From Neisseria musculi (GTDB lineage Bacteria; Pseudomonadota; Gammaproteobacteria; Burkholderiales; Neisseriaceae), in the NCBI RefSeq assembly GCF_014297595.2, contig NZ_CP060414.2, positions 2,294,001-2,358,000 on the forward strand: a stretch of DNA of 64,000 nt. Reading direction: 5' to 3'. Both the position numbers and the translations under genes were made by a program. A model generated the notes under the pieces. It saw only the letters and a list, made by a program, of their open reading frames with translations. It made no database searches and was not told the DNA's origin. Positions 45,187 through 53,733 of this stretch are shown piece by piece (position 1 is the first letter of the stretch; each line of letters opens with the position of its first letter).

Positions 45187-45221
45187 CCCGCCCCGCCCGA
45201 GGTTTGAGGCCGTCTGAAAGC

Positions 45222-45256
45222 AACACCTTGCAGCAATACCGGCTGCAAGGTGTTTT
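45222..45256 (+). terminator. Terminator of dksA
   Basis: AACACCTTGCAG...CTGCAAGGTGTT, followed by TTTT, directly after dksA. A classical GC stem with U tail. Confidence 0.85.
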
Positions 45257-45653
45257 TCCATATCTGCCGCTGCCGGCAGGCGCACGGCGCGGGCTTTGCA
45301 GAACCCTTTCAGGCCGTCTGAAAAACGGAACACCGCCATTCCCCGCCGGCGGGCATCCGGGCTGAAAATATTGAAATGCCGCTGAAACAAATATTCAGGC
45401 GGCAAACGCCGGGATACCGAACGAGCGGCTTCCCTCCTGCGTGGATTGGCGGAGCCGGTAACGGCAAATAAACTTTTTGTGATGTTTTGAATGTTGCAAA
45501 GGCTCAGGCTTTGTGCCCGCGCCGTTATCCGACCAAACGGGCGGCGCCGGCAGGCCGCTGCTGCTATATTTCAGACGGCCTGATATTTTGCAGAATTGGC
45601 AGCCCGTTGTCGGTTAGAATATGCATTGTTATTGTGCAAAACGATGTTTCAAT
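45257..45653. other. Non-coding stretch upstream of the pigment cluster, with a mosaic repeat
   Basis: At about 45311-45503 lies the third copy of the repeat seen at 8251 and 15520 (AGAGCCGGTAACGGCAAA-like, wording varies, then TGAATGTTGCAAAGG). Two uptake sequences are present. A promoter for the cluster should lie in the last 100 bases, but I cannot assign one. Confidence 0.5.
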
Positions 45654-46391
45654 ATGGCCGGTTATGTTCATTTTTCTTTCAATATCGCTGCCTGGCGGGC
45701 ATTGAGCAGCAAAATGGCGCAAGAAGCGCAATGGCGGCAGTGGGCGCATTGCCCGCAGATTGCGGCCGATCTGCCGGATTACCGCCCCGGCGCCGCTTTT
45801 TTGCCTGCTGCCGGCCGCCGCCGTTTGAATTTCCCGGCCAGGCTGATGTGCGAGGCGGGCTGGGATTTGGCGGAGCGTTTTCCCGATGCGCCGTTGGTTT
45901 ATGCCTCCCACGACGGCGAAATCAACCGCAGCTTTGAACTATGGTTGCAGCTGTGGCGCGATAAAACCGTGTCGCCGACTTCATTCGGATTATCGGTTCA
46001 CAACGCGCTGCCCGGCCTATGGTCGGTGTTGCGCTCAGATATGCGCGAGCATACCGCGCTGGCCTTGGGCAGCGGCGGCTTTGAAAACGCCCTGGCCGAG
46101 TGTTGCGCGCTGCTGGCAGAAGGTGTGCCGGCCGTTTTGCTGATTGCGGCAGATGACCCGCTGTCGGCCGGTTACCCTGTGGCCGCCGAGCGTGCGCCGT
46201 TTCCCTATGCGCTGGCCATGGTGTTGGCCCCGGGCGGGGATTACCGGCTGGTCTGCCAAGATGCGGCCGATGCCCCGCAAGACCCTTATTGGGGCGCGCT
46301 CGACTGGATACGCTTTATGCTTTCGGGTACGGCAAGGCAGCAGCGCAATTATCCCCGGCAAAGCTGGTTGTGGTGCAGAAATGGCGGATAA
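45654..46391 (+). CDS. Ketosynthase-like chain-length partner of the aryl-polyene cluster
   Basis: About 245 residues resembling only the N-terminal half of beta-ketoacyl synthases (Ketoacyl-synt_2 type): FSFNIAAWRALSSKMAQ, LVYASHDGEINRSFELWLQL and FGLSVHNALPGLWSVLRSDM, then EHTALALGSGGFENAL. No catalytic Cys-His-His set is present, so it should act as a chain-length partner to a true ketosynthase, as in characterised aryl-polyene systems. First gene of the plus-strand cluster. The start is uncertain: 45654 or the in-frame ATG at 45621. Overlaps the next gene by 11 bases. Confidence 0.82.
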   Translation: MAGYVHFSFNIAAWRALSSKMAQEAQWRQWAHCPQIAADLPDYRPGAAFLPAAGRRRLNFPARLMCEAGWDLAERFPDAPLVYASHDGEINRSFELWLQLWRDKTVSPTSFGLSVHNALPGLWSVLRSDMREHTALALGSGGFENALAECCALLAEGVPAVLLIAADDPLSAGYPVAAERAPFPYALAMVLAPGGDYRLVCQDAADAPQDPYWGALDWIRFMLSGTARQQRNYPRQSWLWCRNGG

Positions 46392-47130
46392 ATGTGTGAG
46401 GTTTTCGGCCACCCTTGCCGGTTTTATACTCTTCGGCCTGTTCGGCCTGATGTTTCAGGCCGTGCTGCTGCCCTACACCCGTAAAAGCCGCCGCAGCCCA
46501 AAGCAGCAAAAGCAGGCACGGCGGATAATCAGCAGGGTATGGAGATGGTTTGCGGGTTATTTGGAATGTTCGCGGGTGCTGCGCATCCAGTTCAACGGCG
46601 CAGAAAAGCTCGGCAGGCCGGGGCAGTTGATATTGGCCAACCACCCGTCGCTGCTCGATGTGGTGATATTGGTGGGGCGCGTGCCCGAAACCAACTGCAT
46701 CGTGAAAAAAGATTTAATCGACCACCCTTTGATGAGAAACCAGATTATTGCATCGGGCTACATACCCAACGATGAATCGCTGGAAATGATGGAAGAAGCA
46801 GATGCTGTGTTGAAAAGCGGCCAAAGCCTGCTGGTTTTCCCGGAAGGCACGCGCACCGGCTGGGACGGGAAAATCAAACTGCACCGCGGAGCCGTGTCGA
46901 TAGGGTTGCGCAGCGCCCGGGTGATCACTCCGGTGTGCATCAAAATGAACCCGCCCAATTTTAAAAAGGGTCAGCCGTGGTATAAAATTCCACCGCATAC
47001 TGTCCATTACGACATCACTGTAGGCGATGATATCGACCCGCAGGTATGGCTGGCCGAAAAGCCGCTGCCGATTGCCGCGCGGCGGTTGAACGCTTATTTG
47101 CAGGACTATTTCACACGGGAAACAACATGA
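46381..47130 (+). CDS. PlsC-type lysophospholipid acyltransferase of the pigment cluster
   Basis: The 249-residue protein has one N-terminal membrane helix (TLAGFILFGLFGLMFQAVLL), the catalytic block NHPSLLD (HX4D) and the EGTR motif in LLVFPEGTRTGWDGKIKLHR. It should transfer an acyl chain, perhaps the polyene itself, from acyl carrier protein to a lipid or sugar acceptor at the inner membrane. The ATG at 46381 overlaps the upstream gene, and its TGA overlaps the ATG of the first carrier protein, so translation is coupled. Confidence 0.87.
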   Translation: MADKCVRFSATLAGFILFGLFGLMFQAVLLPYTRKSRRSPKQQKQARRIISRVWRWFAGYLECSRVLRIQFNGAEKLGRPGQLILANHPSLLDVVILVGRVPETNCIVKKDLIDHPLMRNQIIASGYIPNDESLEMMEEADAVLKSGQSLLVFPEGTRTGWDGKIKLHRGAVSIGLRSARVITPVCIKMNPPNFKKGQPWYKIPPHTVHYDITVGDDIDPQVWLAEKPLPIAARRLNAYLQDYFTRETT

Positions 47131-47384
47131 ACCTCGAAACCCAAATCAAACAAATGATTATCGAAAGCCTCGGTTTGGAAGACATCACCGCGGCAGAAAT
47201 CGAAACCGATGCGCCGCTGTTTGGCGATGACGGCCTCGGGCTGGATTCGGTAGACGCGTTGGAGCTCGGCCTGGCGGTGCAGAAAACCTTCGGCCTGCAG
47301 CTTGATGCCGAAAGAGACAACCTGCGCGAACATTTTGCCAGCGTTCAAACCCTGGCCGGTTTTATCCGCAGCCGCCGGGCATAA
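47127..47384 (+). CDS. Acyl carrier protein 1
   Basis: An 85-residue four-helix carrier protein with the phosphopantetheine serine in GLGLDSVDALELGL. Acidic, as usual. It starts in an ATGA overlap with the acyltransferase. It would carry either the aryl starter or the growing polyene as a thioester. The phosphopantetheinyl transferase at the far end of the cluster (62755) is the likely activating enzyme. Confidence 0.93.
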   Translation: MNLETQIKQMIIESLGLEDITAAEIETDAPLFGDDGLGLDSVDALELGLAVQKTFGLQLDAERDNLREHFASVQTLAGFIRSRRA

Positions 47385-47395
47385 AGGAGCCGACC

Positions 47396-47659
47396 ATGAC
47401 TGAGCAGGAAATCCGCACCATTCTCACCAACGCCCTTGTGCATTTGTTTGAAATCGAGCCCGAGCGTATCGAACCCGACACCAATCTTTATGAAGACTTG
47501 GAAATCGACAGCATTGATGCCATTGATTTAATCGACCACATCAAGCGCGAAACCGGCCGCAAGCTGAAAGCCGAAGATTTCCGCAGCGTGCGCACAGTAG
47601 AAGACGTGGTGCAGGCCGTGCTCCGCACCGATGCCGCCGCAGAGGCAGAGCAGCCTTAA
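47396..47659 (+). CDS. Acyl carrier protein 2
   Basis: An 87-residue carrier protein with modification site DLEIDSIDAIDLIDHI. It lies 11 bases after the first, with an AAAGGAG ribosome site. Paired carrier proteins are standard in aryl-polyene clusters: one for loading the starter, one for elongation (division of labour here is inferred). More divergent from fatty-acid ACP than ACP1. Confidence 0.92.
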   Translation: MTEQEIRTILTNALVHLFEIEPERIEPDTNLYEDLEIDSIDAIDLIDHIKRETGRKLKAEDFRSVRTVEDVVQAVLRTDAAAEAEQP

Positions 47660-48046
47660 ACCGCAGCCCGTCCGCCTGCGTTCAGACGGCCAAGCTGCCG
47701 GACAACGGCTTGCGGAGCACGCGTGCTGTTTCAATGCGCCGGCTTGGCGCACCGCAACGCCCGTATCTGAAAGGCAAACCCGCCCCGTTTCAGGTTTAGG
47801 CCGTCTGAAAGCAGGCAGTATCGTGCCGTGCTCGGGCACATAATTGGGGTCCCGTGGCGAACCCTTTCCCCTTTCTGGCACAAGGCTGGCGCAGTACAAG
47901 CAGTGAGAAAGCGGCACCGTTGCTGCAGAGTGCCGGTCAACCCCGTTTTCTTTACACCCGGGTGCAGCAACGCCGCAACAGCAAGAAAGCAGATTCACTA
48001 TGCAATGGATTGCGCACGGCAAAGCCCGGCAGAGAGGCCGTCTGAA
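47660..48046. other. Gap inside the pigment cluster
   Basis: No gene is supported. It contains three uptake sequences and low-complexity remnants. The last uptake sequence lies immediately before the start codon of the membrane protein gene. Confidence 0.5.
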
Positions 48047-48589
48047 ATGAACAAACTGAGCCGGATTGCCCCCGCAGCCGTTGGTGCGGTTTACCCGCTT
48101 TTGTGGTATTTCGGCCACGGGCGCGGTATGTTTTTCTGGCTGGCTGGCGGCATGTGCGGCTTGTGGCTGATGCGCGCCGCCGTGAGCAAAGGAGGCGGCA
48201 CCGGCCGCGCGGTATCGCTGCTGGCGGCGGCATTTTTCGCCGCTGTGATGCTGCTGCGGCAGCCCGGTTGGATGTATTGGTATCCCGTTGCCGTTTCGCT
48301 GCTGATGCTCGGCCTGTTCGGTTCCAGCCTGTTTGCGCGGCAAACGCTGGTTGAGCGTTTGGCCCGCCTGCAACACCCAGACCTGCCGCCCGAAGGGGTG
48401 CGCCATACCCGCCGCGTAACGCAAATCTGGTGCGGTTTTTTTGTGTTTAACGCCGCCGCCGCCGCCCTGCTGGTACTCTCAGGCCGACACGGCTGGTGGG
48501 CGCTATACACCGGCGCGGTTTCCTATATTCTGATGGGCGCACTGTTTGCCGGAGAATGGGTGTACCGCAAAGCCGTGTTGAAAATCTAG
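48047..48589 (+). CDS. Cluster membrane protein (COG4648 type)
   Basis: The 180-residue protein has about five hydrophobic segments (APAAVGAVYPLLWYFGHGRG, MFFWLAGGMCGLWLMRAA, AVSLLAAAFFAAVMLL, YWYPVAVSLLMLGLFG, YTGAVSYILMGALFAGEWVY). A conserved cytoplasmic loop ARLQHPDLPPEGVRHTRRVT lies before the fourth. Proteins of this type are regular members of aryl-polyene clusters, with no assigned activity; they are sometimes mislabelled as gyrase subunits. Possibly a scaffold or lipid-handling component of the inner-membrane complex. Confidence 0.8.
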   Translation: MNKLSRIAPAAVGAVYPLLWYFGHGRGMFFWLAGGMCGLWLMRAAVSKGGGTGRAVSLLAAAFFAAVMLLRQPGWMYWYPVAVSLLMLGLFGSSLFARQTLVERLARLQHPDLPPEGVRHTRRVTQIWCGFFVFNAAAAALLVLSGRHGWWALYTGAVSYILMGALFAGEWVYRKAVLKI

Positions 48590-48837
48590 CGGTGTAAAAA
48601 ATCCCGATTGTTTACACTTCTTATTTTTGCCCGACAACCCCTGCGGGGATAAAGAGTGCCGAAAATGCCGGAGGGCACGGCCGAGCCCTATGTTTTTTTG
48701 AGCATATCCAAAACCGAAAAACCATTGTTTCCGGCAGAAAATAAAAGCTGCTTGCCGGAAAAGCGCAAATACAACCCGATTTTTCCCAACACTGCAGGCC
48801 GTCTGAAACACCGCTGCCGCCAACGGAAACCCCGACC
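48590..48837. other. Gap before the duplicated leader
   Basis: No gene is seen. It ends in an uptake sequence and CGCCAACGGAAACCCCGACC, the same leader that precedes each of the next two repeats. Confidence 0.45.
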
Positions 48838-49138
48838 ATGATTTACCCGCTCACCGAAATACCCAACCCCGCGCTGCCGCCGGCCGATCTGGTTGCAGAC
48901 AACCCCGCATGGAGCCGTGCCGGTTTTAACCGCGCGTGTTCCGGCTCTCAGGCCGTCTGAAATACTGCCGCCAACGGAAACCCCAACATGATTTACCCGC
49001 TCACCGAAATACCCAACCCCGCGCTGCCGCCGGCCGATCTGGTTGCAGACAACCCCGCATGGAGCCGTGCCGGTTTTAACCGCGCGTGTTCCGGCTCTCA
49101 GGCCGTCTGAAATACTGCCGCCAACGGAAACCCCAACC
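48838..49138 (+). repeat. Two tandem 150-bp copies of the ligase gene 5' end, bounded by uptake sequences
   Basis: Units at 48838-48987 and 48988-49138 (the second has one extra C) are practically identical to each other. They match the first 100 or so bases of the ligase gene at 49139 with scattered differences. Each unit encodes a 40-residue peptide starting MIYPLTEIPNPALPPADLVA, whose stop is the TGA of an uptake sequence (CAGGCCGTCTGA). The real gene has a related uptake sequence at the same position but stays open there. Confidence 0.92.
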
Positions 49139-50854
49139 ATGATTTACCCGCTCACCGAAATTCTCAATCCCGCGCTGCCGCCGGCCGATCTGGTTGCAGA
49201 CAACCCCGCATGGAGCCGTGCCGATTTTAATTGCACCGTGTTCCGGCTCTCCGGCCGTCTGAAAGCGCAGCGTGTGCAAACCGCTGCATTGTGGTTTGAA
49301 GATGCCGCCTGGTTTGCCTGCGCCGTGCTGGCGGCATGGCACGCGGGGGCGCGGGTGCTGCTGCCGCCGAACCTGGCGCGCGAAAATGCGGCCTGGGGCG
49401 GCACGGCGGATATCTGGCTGACCGATGCGCCGCACGAAAAAGCGTTTTCAGACGGCTTGGAAACCCAAGTTTGCGACATCCGCGCTTTAGCGCAAGCGGT
49501 GCTGTCTGAAGCCGAAATGCCCGCCCGTTGGCAGATTTCCGCGCAGGCGCAAGCCTGCCTGAAAACTTCCGGATCGGGCGGAGAGGCGCAGATAGTGGTA
49601 AAAACCGCTGCGCAAATGGAAGCAGAAGCGGCGGCTGTGGCAGAAGCCTTGCCGCTTGCGCACGCAAACCCCACCGTTATCGGCAGCGTCAGCCCGCAGC
49701 ATATGTATGGCTTCACATTCCGTTTCGCACTGCCGCTCACGATGGGCTTAACGCTCGACCGCCCGCAAAATGTGTATCCCGAAACCCTGCTGGCCGCTGC
49801 TGCCGCTTATGAAAAAACGCTGTGGATTACCAGCCCCGCCGTTTTGAGCCGCTTGAACGGCGCACACGGCATCGGGGCGTTGCGCACAAAGGCGGCCGGC
49901 ATTGTGTCGGCAGGCAGCGAGCTGCCCGAAGCGGCGGCGGCGTTGCTGGAGCAGTATGCCGTGCGCCCGTTTGAAATCTACGGCAGCACCGAAACCGGCG
50001 TGATTGCCTCGCGCCGCTTTAAGCGCGAATGGCAGCCGTTTGCCGCCGTTGCCGTTGGCGAAAACCATGAAGGCGCCTTGTGGGCAGAATCGCCGTGGAC
50101 GGCCGGGCGTTTCCAAACCGCCGATTTAATCGAGCCGCAGGAAGCAGGGTTTGTGCTGCTGGGGCGCCGCGACCGCATCATCAAATTTGAAGACAAACGG
50201 GTGTCGCCCAACCAAATCGAACACGAATTGCTCGCCCACAAATGGGTTGCCGATGCTTTTTGCGCGCCGCACCCGCAACACCGGCGCGCGGCGGTGTGGG
50301 CAGCCTTGAGCGCGGCCGGTATCGAAGCGTTGCGCAGCAAGGGCAGGGCGCAGGTGGCCGCTGCGCTGAAAACCCATCTGGCCGCCACGCAGGATGCCGC
50401 CGTGCTGCCGCGCCATTGGCGCTTTGCCGCCGAATTGCCGCGCAATGCGCAGTCGAAAATCACCGCCGCTGATTTTCAGACGGCCTTCACACAGGCGCAA
50501 ACCGCGCCCAAATGGCGGCAGATGCCGTCTGAAAGCCCCGAAAAAGCATGTTTTGAAGGGCGTGTGCCGCTGGATTTGGTGTATTTCGGCGGCCACTTCG
50601 CCGGATTTCCGCTGGTGCCCGGCGTGGTCGAGCTGCAATGGGTGCGCGATTTGGCCGCGCGTTTCGATTGGGGGCGGCGCAGCATCGTGCGGGTGGAAAA
50701 CCTGAAATACCGCCAGTTTGTGCGCCCCGGCGATGGGGTGCGGATCGGCCTGGCTTACGATGCCGCTAAAAGCAGGCTCGAATTCAGGCTGGAAAACCCA
50801 CAAGCCGTGTGTGCATCGGGGCGGCTGGTGTTTGGAACGTTTGAGGCCGTCTGA
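49139..50854 (+). CDS. AMP-dependent ligase fused to a hotdog 3-hydroxyacyl-ACP dehydratase
   Basis: 571 residues. Residues about 1-450 form an acyl-adenylate ligase: KTSGSGGEAQIVVKTAAQME (P-loop-like), SPQHMYGFTFRFALPL, EIYGSTETGVIASR and LIEPQEAGFVLLGRRDRIIK (hinge). It should activate an aryl starter such as a 4-hydroxybenzoate or cinnamate derivative. Residues about 480-571 form a FabZ/ApeI-like hotdog domain: FEGRVPLDLVYFGGHFAGFP, then LVPGVVELQW, with the HF...P..PGV active-site pattern, for dehydration in polyene elongation. I start at 49139, after two tandem copies of the same leader. It ends -EAV in an uptake sequence. Confidence 0.88.
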   Translation: MIYPLTEILNPALPPADLVADNPAWSRADFNCTVFRLSGRLKAQRVQTAALWFEDAAWFACAVLAAWHAGARVLLPPNLARENAAWGGTADIWLTDAPHEKAFSDGLETQVCDIRALAQAVLSEAEMPARWQISAQAQACLKTSGSGGEAQIVVKTAAQMEAEAAAVAEALPLAHANPTVIGSVSPQHMYGFTFRFALPLTMGLTLDRPQNVYPETLLAAAAAYEKTLWITSPAVLSRLNGAHGIGALRTKAAGIVSAGSELPEAAAALLEQYAVRPFEIYGSTETGVIASRRFKREWQPFAAVAVGENHEGALWAESPWTAGRFQTADLIEPQEAGFVLLGRRDRIIKFEDKRVSPNQIEHELLAHKWVADAFCAPHPQHRRAAVWAALSAAGIEALRSKGRAQVAAALKTHLAATQDAAVLPRHWRFAAELPRNAQSKITAADFQTAFTQAQTAPKWRQMPSESPEKACFEGRVPLDLVYFGGHFAGFPLVPGVVELQWVRDLAARFDWGRRSIVRVENLKYRQFVRPGDGVRIGLAYDAAKSRLEFRLENPQAVCASGRLVFGTFEAV

Positions 50855-51174
50855 AAACGGATGGCGGAGTGATGCCTGCGGCCTGCCAAACGGTAACACA
50901 CCCCTTGCGGAAGGATAAAACGGCAGCTGTTTTGATGCTGTTTTCAATGGCTGGCAAGCCTTTTCGGCGCTCGGGGGGTAAAGCAGCGGTAATTTATTGC
51001 AGGCAGTATCGGGCGTGCTTTAGGCCGTCTGAACAATATGAATGCTCTACAAACCTTCCCGTCCCTTAAGGGGAAAAGGGCAAGCGGTGCTGTTTCAGAC
51101 GGCCGCAAAAGCCTGATCTGTATCTTATCATTTCATTTTCAGACAAGCGTTGTTGCGGAACCGACCAATAAATT
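50855..51174. other. Gap between ligase-dehydratase and glycosyltransferase genes
   Basis: No gene is seen. Two or three uptake sequences, and a CCCTTAAGGG-type small palindrome near 51062. Confidence 0.45.
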
Positions 51175-51888
51175 ATGAAAACTCTGGCCCTCATCCCCCA
51201 CTACAACCACTCCGCCACGGTCGGCAGGGTGGCCGAAGCCGTGCGCGCTTTCGGGTTGGACGTGCTGGTGGTGGACGACGGCTCGGATGCAGCGTGCCGG
51301 CCGGTGTTGGCGCGGCTGGCGGGGCAGGGTGTGGCGGTGCGGTACCGTGCGGCCAACGGCGGCAAAGGGGCGGCGGTGAAAGACGGTTTTTTTTATGCAG
51401 AAAAACACGGCTACACCCATGTTTTGCAGGTGGATGCAGACGGCCAGCATGATTTGGACGACACCGCCGGGCTGCTGGCCGCCGCCGCGCAAAATCCGCA
51501 AGCGGTGGTGTGCGGCCGGCCGCAATACGGCGCCGATGCCCCCAAAGCGCGGCTCTACGGGCGGAAAATCACCGATTTTTGGAATAGGGTGCATACTTGG
51601 TCAACCGATATCAAAGACGGCATGTGCGGTTTCCGCATTTATCCGCTTGAGGCCGCGCTGGCGGTGGTGCGCGAAGAGCGCGTGGGCAACCGCATGGATT
51701 TCGACACCGAAATCTTAATCCGCCTTTATTGGCGCGGCGTGAAGCCGGTGTGGGTGAAAACGCCGGTGCGCTATGCCGAAGGCGGGGTGTCGCATTTTCA
51801 CGCGCTCGGCGATAATGTGTTAATCAGCAAAATGCACGCCCGCCTGTTTTGCGGCATGGTGTGGCGGCGTTTGCAGGGCAAACGGTGA
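51175..51888 (+). CDS. Family 2 glycosyltransferase of the pigment cluster
   Basis: The 237-residue protein has the GT-A fold: MKTLALIPHYNHSATVGRVA, LVVDDGSDAACRPVLARLAG, YRAANGGKGAAVKDGFFYAE, VLQVDADGQHDLDDTAGLLA (DXD metal site) and DIKDGMCGFRIYPLEAALAV. This resembles dolichyl- or polyprenyl-phosphate sugar transferases. It probably adds a sugar to the lipid anchor or product. The stop TGA at 51886-51888 lies beside an uptake sequence and the start of the 191-bp tandem repeat. Confidence 0.88.
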   Translation: MKTLALIPHYNHSATVGRVAEAVRAFGLDVLVVDDGSDAACRPVLARLAGQGVAVRYRAANGGKGAAVKDGFFYAEKHGYTHVLQVDADGQHDLDDTAGLLAAAAQNPQAVVCGRPQYGADAPKARLYGRKITDFWNRVHTWSTDIKDGMCGFRIYPLEAALAVVREERVGNRMDFDTEILIRLYWRGVKPVWVKTPVRYAEGGVSHFHALGDNVLISKMHARLFCGMVWRRLQGKR

Positions 51889-52271
51889 GGCCGTCTGAAA
51901 ATGATAAAGACCATGAGCAAACTGTTTTTCAAACGCGGGGTAATACGGCGCGACACGGGCGCGTCAAGTGCTTGTTTGCGGGCACTGCCGCGCAGGCGGG
52001 GGAGTGATGGCAGGGTGTGTGCCGAAGGCACGCACGCGTCAAGCGCGGGAATGACCGCGTGTGCAAGGGCAAACGGTGAGGCCGTCTGAAAATGATAAAA
52101 ACCATGAGCAAACTGTTTTTCAAACGCGGGGTAATACGGCGCGACACGGGAGCGTCAAGCGCTTGTTTGCGGGCACTGCCGCGCAGGCGGGGGAGTGATG
52201 GCAGGGTGTGTGCCGAAGGCACGCACGCGTCAAGCGCGGGAATGACCGCGTGTGCAAGGGTAAACGGTGAG
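51889..52271 (+). repeat. Two tandem 191-bp copies bounded by uptake sequences
   Basis: The motif AAACGGTGAGGCCGTCTGAA occurs at 51880, 52071 and 52262, at exact spacing of 191 bp. The two units differ at only a few bases. Each contains a 62-residue open frame (MIKTMSKLFFKRGVIRRDTG, then ASSACLRALP...) ending in the uptake-sequence stop. That peptide resembles repeat-derived frames rather than a known protein. The unit boundary copies the last codons of the glycosyltransferase gene. Confidence 0.92.
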
Positions 52272-52285
52272 GCCGTCTGAAAACC

Positions 52286-53230
52286 ATGAATAAACCGATT
52301 TCCGATACGGAACACTGGGCGGCGCAAAACGAACGCGGCAACCGTTTGTTTTTGGGCATCACCACGCTGATGGTGCGCTGTCTGCCCGCGTGGCTGATGG
52401 CGCCGTGCATCGGGTTGGTGGTGCTGTATTTTTACGCCACATCACCCCGGCAGCGGCGCAATATCGCGCGTTATCAGGCCAGGCTTCAGACGGCCTTTCC
52501 CGATGCCGCCCTGCCGAAGCGTTGGCCCGTGTTCAAACAGTTTGCGGCGTTCGGGCAGGCGGTGTGCGACCGCTTCGCCGTGTGGCAGCGCAAAATCCGC
52601 TACGAAGATTTGGTGGTGGACGACCCGGACAACCTATATGCGCAGGTGAAGGGGCGCAGCCTGCGCGGGCAGATTTTCGTCTGCTCGCATTTGGGCAATG
52701 CGGAAGTGTGCCGCGCGCTGGTTTCGCACCATCAGGGCTTCAAGCTCAACGTGTTGGCACACAGCCGCCATGCCGAAGCCTTTAACGCAGCGTTGCAAAA
52801 AGCCGGTGCCGACCGTATTCAGATAATACAGGTAACCGATTTGGACGCGGCGCTGATGATGGAGCTGCACCGCCGCATCGATGCGGGCGAATGGCTGGCG
52901 GTTGCCGCCGACCGCGTGCCGGTGCGCGGCGGAAAAACCGTGCCGGTGTCGTTTCTGGGGCACCGCGCCGATATGCCGCAGGGCGCATGGCTGTTGGCCG
53001 GCCTGTTGAAAACCTGCGTAAACACGCTGTTCTGCATCAGGCAAAACGGACGCTATCATTTGAAACTGCGCCGTTTTTTGGATGCAGCCGATTGGAAGCG
53101 CGGCGGGCGCCATGCCGCCGTGGCCGCTGCCGCTCAGTGTTTTGCCGATGTTTTGGCGCAGGAATGCGCGCAAAATCCGCTGCAATGGTTTAACTTTTAC
53201 GATTTTTGGAACGATGCCGACAATGGCTAA
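52286..53230 (+). CDS. LpxL/HtrB-like acyltransferase of the pigment cluster
   Basis: The 314-residue protein has a membrane anchor (CLPAWLMAPCIGLVVLYFYA) and the HX4D/E acyltransferase motif in FVCSHLGNAEVCRALVSHHQ. Further family blocks are LNVLAHSRHAEAFNAAL, WLAVAADRVPVRGGKTVPVS and FLGHRADMPQGAWLLAGLLK. It resembles lipid A late acyltransferases and the COG4261 proteins in aryl-polyene clusters. It should attach an acyl chain at the inner membrane. Overlaps the thioesterase gene by 8 bases. Confidence 0.87.
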   Translation: MNKPISDTEHWAAQNERGNRLFLGITTLMVRCLPAWLMAPCIGLVVLYFYATSPRQRRNIARYQARLQTAFPDAALPKRWPVFKQFAAFGQAVCDRFAVWQRKIRYEDLVVDDPDNLYAQVKGRSLRGQIFVCSHLGNAEVCRALVSHHQGFKLNVLAHSRHAEAFNAALQKAGADRIQIIQVTDLDAALMMELHRRIDAGEWLAVAADRVPVRGGKTVPVSFLGHRADMPQGAWLLAGLLKTCVNTLFCIRQNGRYHLKLRRFLDAADWKRGGRHAAVAAAAQCFADVLAQECAQNPLQWFNFYDFWNDADNG

Positions 53231-53660
53231 ACATATTTATTGCCGACACCATATAGAATTGGAAGTGCCGTTTTTCGATGTGGACGCGATGCATATCGTG
53301 TGGCACGGCCATTATGTGAAATACCTCGAAGTGGCGCGCTGCGCCCTCTTGGGTGCCATCGGTTACGACTATGGCGAAATGGGACGGCAGGGCTACAGCT
53401 GGCCGGTGGTGCAGTTGAACCTGAAATACGTGAAACCTGCCCGCTTCGGCCAGCGTATCCGTGTGGAAGCGGCGGTGGTGGAAATCGAAAGCTGCCTGCG
53501 CATCGACTACACCATTTCCGACATTGAAAGCGGCGCGAAGCTCACCAAAGCCTCCACTACCCAAGTGGCGGTGTCGCTCGAAAACGGCGAAATGCAGTTT
53601 CAAACGCCGCCAAGCTGGCTCTCCGCCGTGCAGCGCCACCCTTCTTTTCAGGCCGTCTGA
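53223..53660 (+). CDS. Hotdog thioesterase (4HBT family)
   Basis: The 145-residue protein has the 4-hydroxybenzoyl-CoA thioesterase signature: ELEVPFFDVDAMHIVWHGHY, with the catalytic Asp, then VKYLEVARCALLGAIGYDY. Its likely job is release of acyl products or clearing of stalled chains from the carrier proteins. Start at 53223 inside the end of the acyltransferase gene. It ends -QAV with the stop in an uptake sequence. Confidence 0.9.
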   Translation: MAKHIYCRHHIELEVPFFDVDAMHIVWHGHYVKYLEVARCALLGAIGYDYGEMGRQGYSWPVVQLNLKYVKPARFGQRIRVEAAVVEIESCLRIDYTISDIESGAKLTKASTTQVAVSLENGEMQFQTPPSWLSAVQRHPSFQAV

Positions 53661-53733
53661 AACAGCATTCGGGCAGCGGCATGATTTGAAGAATGTTTCT
53701 GCCCAAACCGGAAAACAGACAGAAAGGATAACC

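Noticed and set aside
51901..52280. The twin 62-residue frames in the 191-bp repeat as a real small-protein pair
   Set aside because: No ribosome site, the stop comes from the uptake sequence, and the residue pattern resembles translated intergenic repeats. Listed as a repeat instead.
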